A DNA stretch of 64,000 nucleotides from Hydractinia symbiolongicarpus (lineage: Eukaryota > Cnidaria > Hydrozoa > Anthoathecata > Hydractiniidae). Location of the stretch: positions 2,604,001 to 2,668,000 of the forward strand of contig NC_079889.1 in NCBI RefSeq assembly GCF_029227915.1. Direction: 5' to 3'. The notes below the pieces were generated by a model. That model was not told the origin of the DNA. It worked only from the letters and a program-made list of their open reading frames with translations, and searched no databases. Positions 12,206 to 25,251 of this stretch are shown one piece after another (position 1 is the stretch's first letter; every line of letters begins with the position of its first letter). Position numbers and translations under genes: made by a program.

Positions 12206-15200
12206 AGTTTTTTTGGTTTTGGACAGTCTGCAGAAGTTTCAATTGTATTAGCAAACTCTGAAAGCAGAAAGCAAGTGGAGTTAAAGACAGAAGATGGTAG
12301 ACGAGAAAAATTTCATCTTTATTATGATGGAGAAACTGTAGCAGGAACAGTACGTGATTTTAGCTTTAAAATTTTTAAGTTTTTTGAACCTCAAAAATGT
12401 TTTGTGTCAGCGTCAGAATTAAACTAATTAAACAATTTACCAATATTTTTTAATAGTATGGGATCGATGTATGGTTAAAGTTATAAACAACATTTTATTT
12501 CAGCCTTTTTAATTTCTTATTTTGCAATTTTTTCTGATGTGATGTTATTTTACATAACTGCTTCTGACATATTCTAGAAAGGCTGCATTTGCTCAACGTG
12601 ACATTAAATAAAAGTCATAAGTTGATTTTCAAATCAACAATATGTTACAAAATTTAAGGTACCACAAAGCTGGGTCTTACGACCTTGGGCTTTGTATTTC
12701 ATAGTGTAACGTCAAAACCAAAACCTGAAACAAAGATAATTTACTCTGTTATAGAAAATAGAGCAACAACAACAAACAATGTATTGTTGCAACTGATGAT
12801 GTCAATGCACAAAATGTGTTTTTTTAAACTTGTAATTTTTACATTTTTGTTTTAAACAATTTGCACTTGTAGAACCTCCAAAATTCTCATTACGGACCTA
12901 TATGTAATCAGTGAGTAGTTTATAGTTCTTTTCTTTAGTGCATTTTTAAAGTAGATTCTTACCTTTTTTTGCAGGTAAATGTGAATCTAAAAAATCCTGG
13001 CAAAAAGTTGGAACATCAAGGAATAAAAGTTGAATTTATCGGACAAATAGGTACTATGTCCAGTTTTTCACGTACAGATGGAAAAGAATTATGATGAATT
13101 TCACACTTATTTCACGTCTTTTACATTTTTTAGAGCTTTTCTATGATCGTGGCAACCATCATGAATTTACATCATTAGTCAAAGAGTTAGTCAAGCCTGG
13201 TGAAATGACAACAAATGGTTCTTACAAGTTCGAATTTGTGAATGTTGAAAAACCGTATGAATCATACACAGGACAAAATGTTAGATTGAGGTGACTGTTT
13301 TGTTTGTCCGAGCTTAGAACTATTTGTCCCAGCTGGAAACGTATTTGTCCTACCTTGAAACATAGTAGTCCCAGCTAGAAACGCGTTTGTCCTAGCTTGA
13401 AAAGTGTTTGTACCAGCTTGTCATGTGCCCTACTTACTAATGAATTTTTAGATATCATGCTCTGCAGACACTTGAGCTGATCATTGATTAATTTTTTTAA
13501 AAAATTACTTTTGACCAAGATTTTATTCAATATATTTATTTAGGTATTTTCTTAAAGTCTCAATTGTACGTCGCCTTGCAGACATCACGAAAGAATTGGA
13601 TATAGCTGTCCATACACTGTCCACATATCCAGAAATGAACAATAGGTCAGTGTTTCAGCTTGTTTTCTTTCTTAATGAGAATTGTCTGAAGAATTATAAT
13701 CATTTTGGGAAATATTACATTTACATAATGTTTACTTGTATATTTCAAAATATATTAAAACAAATAGCAAACTTTTGTCCTCACATTATATAGGCTACTT
13801 CTAGTTCCACATAACTTTAACTTGTCAAATTCCCTTTGTCAATGTTTACACCATACTTGGGGTCTTAGTTTATTTGGTTAGATACAAACTCTTAAAATAT
13901 GGCAATTATTGCTGATGTCAGCATGACAATTGTTCTCAAATTTTGTGACTTTAGTAGGCCTTGATGTGGATTATTAAGCAGCCGGGTTAGAAAGAGTTTA
14001 ACTATCGCAATTTATACGCTGCTTATCTAAGCGTATGTATCTGTAAAAATATCATTTAGCAAGTTGATTCCTTTGCGAATTAGCAAGTTGTTGTTTTTTG
14101 CCAACTTTGTAAAGAGGGATTGTATGCTAGACAAGGTGAAATGTAAGATTAAAGATACTGTTAGAAAAATTTGACAAAAAAATAAACCTTAAACAACTCT
14201 GAAGTGATATATGTAGGCTTGTCCAACCTGTTTTCTTCAAGTTCCAACTTTTGTTTGATTTATTGTAGTATTAAAATGGAAGTGGGCATAGAAGATTGTT
14301 TACACATAGAGTTCGAATACAATAAATCAAAGTAAGTTTTGTCAATGTTTTTGTTTTTTTATTGGCGTCTCCTGATGATTGTTCACAATGATGTGATTAT
14401 AAAAAACGGTTTTGATACCTCAGTTCAATTTTCTTAAAAAAAGTGACATTTTTGAAGATATTCCACGCTTCAAAAGAAATTGTTTTGTTACACTCTCAGC
14501 ACCATAATACTTGAAGCTTATTTTACAGATAAGTGGTTCCACAAACACAATTTTTTTTCCTGCATGATTATTCTTTAAAGAGCTGGAAAATACTCGGGAG
14601 AAATTGGTTTTTGCCACATCACAAATGACACATTCTTTTTTTTTACAATTTAATACTCCTAATACAACTCTAACATCTATTTTTTTTCTAGATATCATTT
14701 AAAAGATGTGATTGTGGGCAAGATCTACTTTCTGCTTGTTCGTATTAAAATTCGTCATATGGAACTGGCAATTATTAAGAGGGAGATTGCAGGAACAGGT
14801 AAATACGTCTGTAGAGTCAATATTCGCGAATTTTCAGTTGAAATGTAGGCCCTGAATTAAAACCAATAGTAGTTGGTTTAATAGCATTTAGGGTCGAATC
14901 TGATTTTGAACACCAGGACTCTGTATTAAAGTTATCAGTTTCATGTTACCATTGCTGTGATAACCATATCATAGGCATAGCAAGTTTGTCCATTTCATCG
15001 TCATACATTTACTTTTTTGTTAAATCTTAGTGTGTTTTTTTAATGTGTTTTCCTAATTTTAAGTGTTGGTTATTATGTGTGTGTAGAAACAAAGGGATCT
15101 TTCAATCACTTTGTGTGTCAGAACTTGCTGTCACAGATCCAGGGGTCCCAGCCGGCATAAAATCATAAAAAATCATAAAATGAGCAATTTTTTCTCAAAA

Positions 15201-16987
15201 ACCATAAAATTAGCATAAAATTGATTTGTTGGCATAAATTATAATTAAATAATTTTTGTACATGTGTTCTCCAAGATTTTGTTTACCTAGTTATTTTTAG
15301 TTTTGTTTGCTCTTTATTCAGCATTTATTATTCTTATGACATTTCCCAGAGTTTTATGTAGCAATTGTTTAAGTCGAGAAGAGAGTAGAACAACTTTTTT
15401 GAAGGTTAGTAATTACAATAGTGATTAATTAAACACCGCCAGAGTGGTGAAAAAGCTAACCTTGGCCAAGTTTTGTTAAAAATGATAAATTTTCAGCTTA
15501 TTGTAAAATTTGTGTTAAAGCATTCAAAATTACCAACAGTGGGTTATCTCCATCGAAGATGGCAAATTATTTCTTAGTCAAAGCAGTTTATTCCTAAGCC
15601 AAGAAAATTTAGTAACGAAGGCAGAAATGTTACAAGCTTTGTAGATAGTTGATGAAAAAAACAGAAACAAATTTTAGAGGCAAACTTTTAGACTTGATTG
15701 ATTTAACCTATTGTTTAGGAACTTTGTGGTAACAGTATAGACTGTCAAAGCAAATTCAAAGCACTTTTTATGTGTTTACCAAGTTTTCCAAGGGTTATCC
15801 AGTTTTTGAGATTTGTCAAATCTGTAAGAAATTAGTAAGGATCATTAAACCATACGGTTATCAAAATTAGGTATTGGCATAAAATTGGCATAAATATTAG
15901 CTAAATTCTTATAAAAAATGGCATGAAATTAGAAGTGAAGGGCGTAAAATAGCATAAAAATAGGGTGTAAATTGGCATAAAATCATAAATAAATTTTGTT
16001 TTTGCCCTGGGACCTCTACAAATCTGCTCTAAAAAGCGCTTCAACCACCAGATAAATATGTATAATGGACCATCCGTACATGCGGTTATTCTTAACCGTG
16101 AACGATCGGACGACTCCATGTTGAGGATGCACACAGCTATAAGCTTTTTAATAGGTTTCTATATATTTTTTTATTCTGCAGGGCCGAACACATATACTGA
16201 GAATGAAACCATTGCTAAGTATGAAATTATGGATGGTGCGCCTGTTAGAGGTAAAAGTTAGAATTTCAAATTTTTTTATTTTACATCCGGTGGTGTAAAA
16301 TGATCCGGTGTGGGACTAGTACCGGCGTAAAATGGTCTGGTATTGGATTAGTACCAGTGTAAAATGATCCGGTGTGGGATTAGTACTGGCCTAAAATGGT
16401 CCGGTTTGGGTTAAGTATTGGCGTAAAATAATCCGGTGTGGGATTAGTACCGGTGTAATAAGGGCCAGCAAGTTACTGGATCGAATTGCTCGGTAATTTG
16501 TTGTTCTGAAAATCTACCCGGTATATATCATATCGAACTCTTATATGATTTATAAACTTTTTTTTTCTCTTTAATATTTTAAAAACAGTTTACTGTATGC
16601 ACTTTACAGACGTGTAACTTTGCATTTAGGTGAATCGATTCCTATTCGTTTGTTTTTATCTGGATATGAACTGACGCCGACAATGAAGGATATAAATAAA
16701 AAGTTTTCGACACGTTACTTTCTTAATCTGGTTCTTATCGACGAAGAAGAGCGAAGATATTTCAAGCAGCAAGTCAGTACTTCAAAATCTCCTTTGTTGA
16801 TGAATACATTTTAAGCAAAGAGGACCTAATGTTAAGGCGATGGACTGAAAGCTTCAATTCTCTGTCTTCCTGTTTTGTTGACTGATTCTATTGTCTTTCT
16901 TTCTAGGAAATTATTTTGTGGCGAAAGGGAGACATACCGAAACGTACAACAATTGCTGGTCTCGAAGCTAAGTACGAACGGACGTGA
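12206..16987 (+). CDS. VPS26: Retromer subunit VPS26 (5' exon missing)
   Basis: Nine exons (12206-12349, 12975-13050, 13134-13290, 13544-13645, 14269-14331, 14692-14798, 16182-16250, 16630-16772, 16907-16987) join in phase to 313 residues. The order of segments matches VPS26: FGFGQSAEVSIVL, LYYDGETVAGT, GIKVEFIGQIELFYDRGNHH, TGQNVRLRYFLKV, VGIEDCLHIEFEYNKSK, RHMELAIIKRE, YEIMDGAPVRGESIPIRLFL, NLVLIDEEERRYFKQQEI. VPS26 is the arrestin-fold subunit of the retromer complex with VPS35 and VPS29, which sorts cargo from endosomes to the Golgi and plasma membrane. Only the start Met and perhaps one or two residues are missing. One candidate first exon ends with an ATG at 11560-11562 directly before GTTAGT, which is weak support. 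Several introns carry tandem repeats or a MITE. Confidence 0.97.
13299..13421. repeat. Tandem repeat in VPS26 intron
   Basis: About five degenerate units of some 25 bases (TTTGTCCCAGCTTGAAAC type) start just after the donor of exon 13134-13290. Confidence 0.8.
15141..16016. mobile_element. MITE-like element in VPS26 intron
   Basis: The ends AGGGGTCCCAG and CTGGGACCTCT are inverted. Both subterminal regions hold GGCATAAAATCATAAA repeats in mirrored arrangement. No transposase frame. The exact target duplication is unclear, so the superfamily is open. Confidence 0.65.
16287..16456. repeat. Minisatellite in VPS26 intron
   Basis: Four to five units of about 40 bases, of the type GTAAAATGATCCGGTGTGGG followed by ATTAGTACCGG. 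Confidence 0.85.
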
Positions 16988-17243
16988 ATAGGAGACATGT
17001 AGCTGAAAGTATACAGTGAACAATTTAGAAAATAATCCTATTTTGTATTATGTTTGTTTTTTATACATATGAATATCTTTCTGTGCACCAAAATTTTTTT
17101 GTGGCATACAAACCTACTAGCGGAAACATGAATTTAGTTTTACTTTTACCTTGTGTAATTTCATAGTTTTTCTAAACACACAGAGCAAGGATTTATCTTC
17201 GTTCTTTAAACTTTATTTTGTAGCAGTTGTTAGTAAATGCAAA

Positions 17244-17249
17244 AATAAA
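17244..17249 (+). promoter_or_regulatory. Likely polyadenylation signal of VPS26
   Basis: An AATAAA hexamer lies about 260 bases after the VPS26 stop. Further AATAAA-like hexamers at about 17402 and 17421 are alternatives. The assignment rests on position only. Confidence 0.4.
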
Positions 17250-17261
17250 TACACCAACGAG

Positions 17262-17338
17262 TTGACAATATTGTTGAACGTTCGTTGACGATATTGTTTA
17301 ACGCTCGTTGCGATATTGTTGAACGTTCGTTGCGATAG
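17262..17338. repeat. Short tandem repeat after VPS26
   Basis: Three units of about 27 bases built from GATATTGTTGAACGTTCGTTG. Confidence 0.8.
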
Positions 17339-18315
17339 GTCTTTTCAGTTGATTTTGTCGCCAAGCCATCTTTATGTAAATTTTTGATCTTGTTAATTTT
17401 AAATAAAAAATAATGAGAAATAAACGAAGATTCTGTGGAAATTAATTGTCCTTTATTTTTTAGTCTTTATTTGTCTTCCTTCTCGTTATATATATATATA
17501 TTAAATATATATAAAAAATCTCTATAAAATCCTTATAAGCGGGAAATATAATTAATTTTGTTAGGATTATGCTTAGGACTTGAAGCCTACAAGACAACAT
17601 TATTTCGTCGAGGGGAATCTTTATGCGAACTTTTTATCATGTGATTAGTTTACCCGATTTTTTTTTAGATTTTACCTAAAAATCTAAGAAAAACGGATTT
17701 TCGTGCAATTTTAGCCTTAATTTGTCTAAACTATGTAAGGACCGGAACATATTTAAAATATCTTTTATTTGGCTGTCAGAAACTAGTCTAAAAATTCGCT
17801 CTAGCACGTAAGTAATTAAGTTTTAAGGAGATAATGGTAGACAAATTTCAAGCTTCTGATGACCGAAAAAGTGCTGACATAAGCTAAAACTTATTATTGC
17901 CATTTTTTTATGACGTACTATAACATTGCCTAGTTAGATTCAATTTAGACAAGTATATCAAATGTTATAGAGGGGCGGACCCTCCCCCCTCCTCCGGTAA
18001 TGTTCGAAATACCGTGGACCTAATAGGGATAAGAATTAGAATGCAAAATTAACCAGATATGATATTCCTTTTTAAAGTGAGATGAAACAGGTCTAGAGTT
18101 TACAAAACATTTTTCTTTCTACTACTCAAGGCTTAAACGCTAGACCCTGTAAAAAAATTTAAGAAGGATTATTTCCAAAAGTTTATTCTTGCACTTTTTG
18201 CAATAATTTCTTTTGTTGCTATCCCTTGTTATCACTAAAGATTCCATGTAGTAATCAAAGTTTCTTCCTTTAAAGTATTTATACTTAAAGGGGTATTTTC
18301 ACGAAGCGAATCGAA

Positions 18316-18457
18316 GTCACATTAATACAGTTATCTTAAGATAACAAATGTTATCTTAAGATAACTCTATTAATGTGACTTTGGAATGCGTGAATATTCA
18401 CATTAATGTCCTGATTGTAAGATAACTCGAGTAATCTTAAGATAACATATTAATGTG
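18316..18457. mobile_element. Palindromic element with GTTATCTTAAGATAAC cores
   Basis: Arms 18316-18345 and 18350-18379 are 30 bases each with one mismatch and a 4-base loop. Each arm contains the self-complementary 16-mer GTTATCTTAAGATAAC. A second, shorter inverted pair with CACATTAATG ends follows at 18399-18457. The layout is that of a foldback MITE. Confidence 0.8.
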
Positions 18458-18772
18458 ATAATTATAACTTTACTTTGTAGTTATCTTGAGATTGGAGCTG
18501 TTATTAATACAAGTTGACGATTTTTGCTAACTTAAGATAACTCGTGTTATCTAAAGATAGCATTATCTTCGTTTCAAACGCGTTACTCTTGTTTCGAAAC
18601 CAAGCCATAGACCATTGCACCCAGTTCTTATTGGTCTATCAACTTTTGTCAATGTTCTGTACACGTTTAAAAAAAAATTAAAACAAGGAGCATGTGTATC
18701 AGCGTCTTTTCGCTAGAAAAGTTTTGAATTCTTGTCTTTGTACGGGTCTTGATTCATTATTAAAAAAATAGT

Positions 18773-18796
18773 CAAGTCCTGGGGACGAGGTTGCAG
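18773..18796. repeat. Solo end of the CAACCTCG short element
   Basis: AGTCCTGGGGACGAGGTTG is one end of the foldback element described at 5132, without its partner. Confidence 0.6.
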
Positions 18797-18827
18797 TACG
18801 TCCAGCAGCTTAAGAAGTGGTTGCCAA

Positions 18828-19012
18828 GCATTATTTTTACGCATGTAACATTATACTGTTATTTTTATGCATTTAACATTATTTTTATGCATATAACATT
18901 ATTTTTACACATTTAACATTATTTTTGCGTATATAACATTATTTTTACACATTTAACATTATTTTTACACAATTAACATTATTTTTGCACACATTTAACA
19001 TTATTTTTACGC
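18828..19012. repeat. Minisatellite, TTTAACATTATTTTTACACA units
   Basis: About eight units of 20-24 bases, consistent head-to-tail orientation, AT-rich. Confidence 0.88.
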
Positions 19013-19924
19013 ATTTTTTAAATTTATGCAACAAAGATTTTTTTATGCACTTATCGGCCACGGTACAAACAAGTTAGTCACAATATCATTCCAGCTTGAA
19101 AATCCTGTTGAGTCAACATTAAATACATGCACGATACATGAACATGCACGATATGAAATATTTACTGAAACTATTTAATTTTATTGTATGCTTTGCTTTC
19201 TGATTGGATAAATTTTCCACCGTCAAAATTACAATTCCTTTTAGACAAAGCAGAGCTGATATATTTTAGTGAAATAGTAACAATTGTACAATATATAGAA
19301 GATTGTTGTAGAAATAGTGTCGTTAAAATTACCGATAATTCCCGTGTTTCTGTTTGGAATTTAAAATAAAAAGTTTTGAAACATTGCTGTGAGTGTGGTC
19401 TAGTTAACTTAGCTTTCTAAAAGAATATCAAATTCAGTTTCTTTAAACGAAAGCTTAGACGGAAACGAATGTCAGAGCAAATTCCTAAAATTCAAATCCA
19501 CCTTAAAGCAAAACCTGAATTACAATCATCCAATCAAATCTAAGTCGGCGTGGTCACGTCTTACCCTCTTAAATAATTCAAAAATTAATTATATTTGTTC
19601 AGGTGAGTGAGGCCACGTGAGCAAAGAACAATAGAATTAACCAATCAAAAAGCGCAGACAATATTTTGACCGCAAAAAAATCGTTTGAGTCCCTGCATAA
19701 TTTTTCCCAATTTAGATTTCCTAGTGTTAAGAAACATTATGCTGGGTCTCCTAGCTACTATGAAAGATGTATTTCCAGATTTAGTCTGGGAAAAAGAGAC
19801 TAATTTTAAGTATTGATGAACCAATTTTTCCTTAAATGAATTTTTCCCCTGGCTAACTTAACTTTTTTTTTTGATAGGATAGTTATTGTTTAGACATAAA
19901 GCTTTTGCACAGTGCGTACAATTA

Positions 19925-21692
19925 TTACACGTGCAGTAGGGGAACGTCCTGTTCTACTTGTATAAACTCAGGAAATTCGTTAAATTTCGACCAGATGTTA
20001 AACAACATGGCGGCTGCATGTATACGATAAAAAGTCGATACAGGACTCGAGAAAGTAATTACCAGGAACCATAACATAGAATGTGTTTCTTTATCAACCA
20101 CCTTGTACGTAATCAAATAACTGGCCCCAGGGGATGCCTTCATATCTATAAACGATCCTGACATCCAAAACATGGTATTGATCATAACAAGTGCTAGAAG
20201 GTACTGTCTAAGAAGTGCAGCTGAATACCTACTTTCTGGCGAGCATTTACATCCTGGAATTTCCTTTGCATGATCAGAACACCTTTCTTTTTTATATCCG
20301 TGCAATTTGAAAATCATAAACGTCTGTAGAAATGGAGAGATAAGATTTATGAGACTGTGAATTAACATAAAAGCATCAGTGACTTTACTTTCCTCATTGT
20401 ATTCTTTATCATCTAAGTTTGAACTTTTTGCAAAGAAATAAACTGCGGAATATATGATGAGTAAGTGGTAAATACCGAACCCCAAAAGAGCTGTTCCAAG
20501 TAACACTTTATAATCTGCTTTGTTTATGTGTGAATCAGGATCTGGTTTGTGGTATTTCAAGCACTCTTTCCACGCCAAGATCGATATAACAATAACGATG
20601 ACGTGATTGATACCTTGTATTGTGTAATTATACATTACGTCATAAACGTAATGCGGACCCTTCTCTGTAGTAAAAATATATGCAGCAACAACTGGAAGAC
20701 CGATCAACATACCTGCAAGTAAACCCGGGGTACTTGAATATTCTTCGTGTTTTTTAAAAAACATCTTTGATTTTCTTTTGTCTTCGCACATAATTACCCA
20801 GGGTTCGTATTCACGCTTAATTTGTTCTACTGTTTGGCGCGGGTAAATGTTGAGAAGCAATGTTATTGCCAGAAGGCTATACTCTAATATGAACGGGTCG
20901 GAATATTTCTCAACTTCACTAGCAATTTGAAATATGTTACTTTTGCAATGTAGTTCTGTGTATTCCTTGATGTTGGACTGCCCATCAAATCCACCTTGTA
21001 GAATACCAAATTGAAAGAAGATAGTCATCCAGGCTGTTATATTTGTAGCAATCAGAAAAGCGATTAAGAAACGCATCTTGTTAAAATTAGCTATGATACG
21101 ATCAGTGATAAATGTCTGTAAGAAAACCAGCTGCCCTGCCACAAACAGTAGACGAACAAGATGATAAAGTGATAATGTGCAGTACTCAAATAAATATTGA
21201 TTATTAGAACAAAACAAAGCCATTGCGTAACCAAACAAGTCAATGAGAAAGTTGCCCGCAGCAAACAAGTAGCCGAGATATACTAAATATTTCAACGTCT
21301 GCTGCGCGTGTGGTCTTCTGCAGTTATCACCTTCATCTATAAATGTGCTTTTACTCATGTGGCAAGCAGTAATGCCGATTAGAGACACACCCATGTAGAC
21401 AATTAATGGATAGTATATAATGACGAAACTCCATTGTTTTTTTCTTGTGTGTTGCAAACATAAACACAAGAAAGACACACTGACCAGAAATGCGACTAGT
21501 ATAAAAGCAATAGCACTGGAACAGCTGGAACAGTTTGTACTTTCGCCAGCATGTCGATTATTTCCTCCCACCTGTTCAGAATGTTCTTTCGCCTGTTTAG
21601 GATTTTCTTCCACGTGTTCAGGATGTTTTTCCACGTCACGATTTTCTTCAGAATCTTCTGTGTACTGAAGATGCTCATCTACCTCTTTTCCC
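19925..21692 (-). CDS. Otopetrin-like proton channel (5' exon missing)
   Basis: One long coding exon encodes about 589 residues with around a dozen hydrophobic segments. Family signatures are visible: the charged/Asn-rich helix RFLIAFLIATNITAWMTIF, resembling the conserved ATN(L/I)xxW segment of otopetrins, and near the C-terminus FSSPVSTFYRIHAAAMLF, resembling the family's terminal SLFYRxHAA helix. LINLISPFLQTFMI is a further match. Otopetrins are dimeric proton-selective channels with 12 helices that sense acid and work in gravity-organ biomineralisation. The N-terminal cytosolic stretch is a Glu/Lys/His repeat (EHVEENPKQAKEHSEQV). No ATG opens this frame. A TGA lies in frame just upstream, and TTTTTAG at 21699-21693 is a plausible acceptor, so the start codon must sit in an unseen upstream exon. 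The remaining coding sequence is intronless and intact. Confidence 0.85.
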
Positions 21693-21739
21693 CTAAAAAT
21701 TCATACCTCCAACAATTATATTACTGCACGATTACTTGA

Positions 21740-23700
21740 AAATTTAACAATAAATTCTAAATTTCTTATTCTGATTTATTCTTTTGAGTGAAATATTTTA
21801 TATTTATAATATGTATTGTTTTTAGGTAGTTTCTACCACTCAAACAACCCTTATGATACGCTTTACAATCTATATTACCACGCCCCAACATCACTGAGTT
21901 TTTTCATTTTTTTTCTAATTTTGGAGGAACACCTATAGCCAACACTTATAGCAGCTCTGCCGTTTTATAATTTAAGTATAATTTTTTTTCTGGTTTTTGG
22001 TTCTTAACGCTTTTTCCATACACAAGTTGTTGTTTTTATTTGGACATGGCTACTGCCTACGAATTTCGTTTTACAAAAAATCTGCTGTTTTTCGTCAAAA
22101 ATCAACTTTGCAAGTAGAGATAATTTTTTTTGAGTAAACCATGCACAAGACCAACCAGATTCAATATTTCCCACTTTTAAAAATTTCAATCCTTATTGGT
22201 AACCGATAAAAAATTATAATTCTTTCTTACCGCGTTTTAGCCATCATCAGTCTACCAAATACAAGTTTGTACTATGTTTACTTCAAAAAATGAAATAACA
22301 CTAAGACACTGCTAAAGATAATAAAGGTTTCCAACGACGACTTTCAGCGAAAACGAGTTTTATTCTTGGAAAGAAACTTTTACGTTGCTAAGTGACAGCT
22401 GTCAAGAGGTTGTTTACACTGTCTTAAAAGAAGGCTTTTAAATGAGTGAACCAACGCAAAAGAATAATATATAAAAATACTTTTATAAACTGGTAAGTAT
22501 GTAAACATTCTGCATTGGTGCATTGAAATAATAATCCGGTAATTTCATGGCACGAACCTACGGATTCGAACTTAAAACGTTTTCATTAAAGAACATTCAG
22601 TAAGCTATTCAAAACTTCACAAGGTATGAAAACCTCATCCCAGCCCCATATAAAAGGAGTAGGGACGTGAAAAGTTTATTAAAAAGGCTTATAAAGCTCT
22701 TTCATTGAATGAAAATTACCTTTTGAGATATATATTAATTTTATCACAAATATAACACGTGCTTTACAGAAAAAAACCTTTTTTTTCTACTAAAACTTTT
22801 TCCACCCCCCACATCCATCTCAATTATATTCCTGACTTCTATAAAAAATTATTGAAAATAAACAGTATGTTTCTTTGAGTTTTTGAATAGATCTAAAATT
22901 AGTTACAAAATCATGCGTTTGCAGAGCGACTCAAAATAGGCAGCATTCAGTGTTGATGTAGGTGACAAAATTTAAAATAACTTTTTTCTAATAATTCTTT
23001 CATTTGTGATGTACAGCTGTGTTTTTCCATATAAGGAGAATGATGTTGATGAATGATTAGCTGAAAAGTGTGGGTAACCTTGTCGAGATATATTATTGAT
23101 ACGTTTTCGCGGTTTCTTTTCTCATGTTTCTATTGTTAATCAAGCTAACATTGAATGAAATGTGGTTACTAGAGAAAGCTTTTATTTCGCTGTGCAGAAT
23201 CTAGCCTCTTACTCATGCGTAACCGCGAAAACTTGTGAGAAACGATGACCTGCAATCAACCTCATGCCCAGGACTTTTATATTCTGTCTTACAAACTTAA
23301 AGACGACTTAGGAAATAAGTGGTCTTGCAATATATTCCTCATGCTCCTGTTTTTGTAGACTAATTTTGTTGCACAACATATTTGCAAAAATCTTGTTTTT
23401 GAAGAAGAGTAGAGTCATAAAGGGGATAAAATTCTGGCAACTTAAGCCTCAGATCTTCATTGTAAATGAAGAAGTATTCATTCAGTTATTAAAGAAGATC
23501 TTCTTCAACATTTTTTTTAGGTTTCTGTGAATAACCTACTTATGCACGACTCTTTGCAAGTGCAGCAAGAAAAATATAATGGATCGCCGGAAGATAACAA
23601 ACAAGGACCGCGTAGTAACGCACATCACAACATAGGCGCATTGACACAATGCAAAAATATATTCCACAAAGTTTTTTCTAATAAACACAAAGTTATTAAT
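21740..23700. other. Gene-free stretch upstream of the otopetrin exon
   Basis: This should contain the missing first exon and promoter of the otopetrin-like gene, but no ATG plus donor pair could be chosen with confidence. There is one half-copy of the CAACCTCG element at about 23256. Confidence 0.4.
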
Positions 23701-23721
23701 CTGACGTAGAAGAAAACAATC

Positions 23722-23880
23722 GAACCAATGGAATCACGTTGAATGATGCTACGAGCCAATGAAATTACACCGAATACTCCTTGCCCAAACCGATGAGATC
23801 ACACCGAATGATGCTTTAAACCAATGTGTCACACAATGAGGCTACAAATCAATGAAATCACATCAAATAATGCTACAAAT
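23722..23880. repeat. Degenerate tandem repeat
   Basis: Four units of about 40 bases sharing CCAATGAAATCACACCGAAT and GATGCTAC. Confidence 0.75.
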
Positions 23881-24561
23881 GCAAGAGGCATAGGGAGCTT
23901 TGGCAATCAGTCCTCTCCTATCACGACAGCTAACCGATACCTTAATCTGCAAAACTACAACGCAATCATTTGTATACAGCAGAAAAAAATGAATAAACAT
24001 CAAAACAGTTTTTTTTTACGACATAATAAATTAAAAATTCTACAAAAATTTGTTCTTTTTTATGTATATTTTTTGTTTAAAAAAATGTAAACAAATTATT
24101 TTTTTAGTACTCTTTTGTTTATTACCCAATTTCGAGCCCAGACTTCTGTCTCAGTTGAGTAAAGTAGTATGCGTCTTAAAGTTGTATTTCTCTGACCGTG
24201 ACCATGTATAAAACGAGTTGAGGTTCCTGCCATCGACTCACTTACCCAATACATTTCACAAACTGTATGAGAAAGAAATATTGCATTAACCGAGTATAAA
24301 AATAAAAACTAAATTGTTTTTTTTATCATTTAATTGTTCTTTAGTAAGGAAAATAATTTTCCCGGGTCGTCAAAGGCACTGTAGTTCATTCAATGTTGTC
24401 CACAATACTTTTAAATATTCTTTTTTTTTTCAAAATTGTTATATAATATAAATAAAATCTTCATCGCAGTCAACGTATGACGAGCCAATTCCACGGCCAG
24501 CGATTCTTTTTAAATTTTACACATTTTCTTCGCGGCGAGTCTTTAACGGATTTCTTTACCG

Positions 24562-24921
24562 CTATAGCATTCCATAATCGAGTAATCTTCGAGTTTGAAT
24601 ATGTGTCTTTAAGACCAAGCTTAACCCAACTCGCTCATCTTCGGACAACTCGAAAATAGCATTTCTTCTTTTTGCTCTCTGCTGTCCAATTTCATTATAC
24701 GACTTCAAACTAATCCCACTCAGCCTGTTCAAATTTGCTTTTGAAGAATTTTTTTTGATTTTTCTGTTATCGTTTGCTCGGATAATTAAGTCGCAACGTT
24801 CGATAAAATACTGACCAGCGTCGACGTAGTATTTTGTCTCGTTTAGTTGCTTGTGCCGGTAGCTATCTTTGTTTTTCCGACTAACCGCTTTATAGATTCG
24901 ATGAAATAACTTTACTGCCAT
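24562..24921 (-). CDS. Possible small hypothetical protein, 119 residues
   Basis: This ATG-started open frame of 119 codons lies in about 65% AT DNA, where a chance frame this long is uncommon. The product is basic and polar (LFHRIYKAVSRKNKDSY, RQRAKRR-like clusters such as QQRAKRRNAIFEL). It has no signal peptide, no membrane segment and one cysteine. I recognise no family. It could be a lone gene, one exon of a larger gene, or the remnant of a mobile element. No clear poly(A) signal or flanking exon was found. Confidence 0.3.
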   Translation of the reverse strand: MAVKLFHRIYKAVSRKNKDSYRHKQLNETKYYVDAGQYFIERCDLIIRANDNRKIKKNSSKANLNRLSGISLKSYNEIGQQRAKRRNAIFELSEDERVGLSLVLKTHIQTRRLLDYGML

Positions 24922-25251
24922 GCTATGTAATACAAAATTTGGGTATATTCGCCTGAATCCTCATCAGCTCATTTCTAAAACAAAAATGAAGTTTAATTAG
25001 TGTATAATATAAAAGAGAAAAGTGACAAACCTTTAAATTTTTATTTCAAAACTAATTTGCTTTCCAATGTGAACGAAAAGCTGTGTTGTGCATTCACCAT
25101 GAACAACAACCTATTTTTCTCCTGCTTGTGGAGCTCGCTGTTTTCATCGCTAAGAAATCTTTTGTTGATGAAGAAAGGGCGAAGAATTACTCGTAGCAAC
25201 GCAGTCGAGATAACTCCTACAAACTCGAAAGAAGAATCAAATAAGATATGA

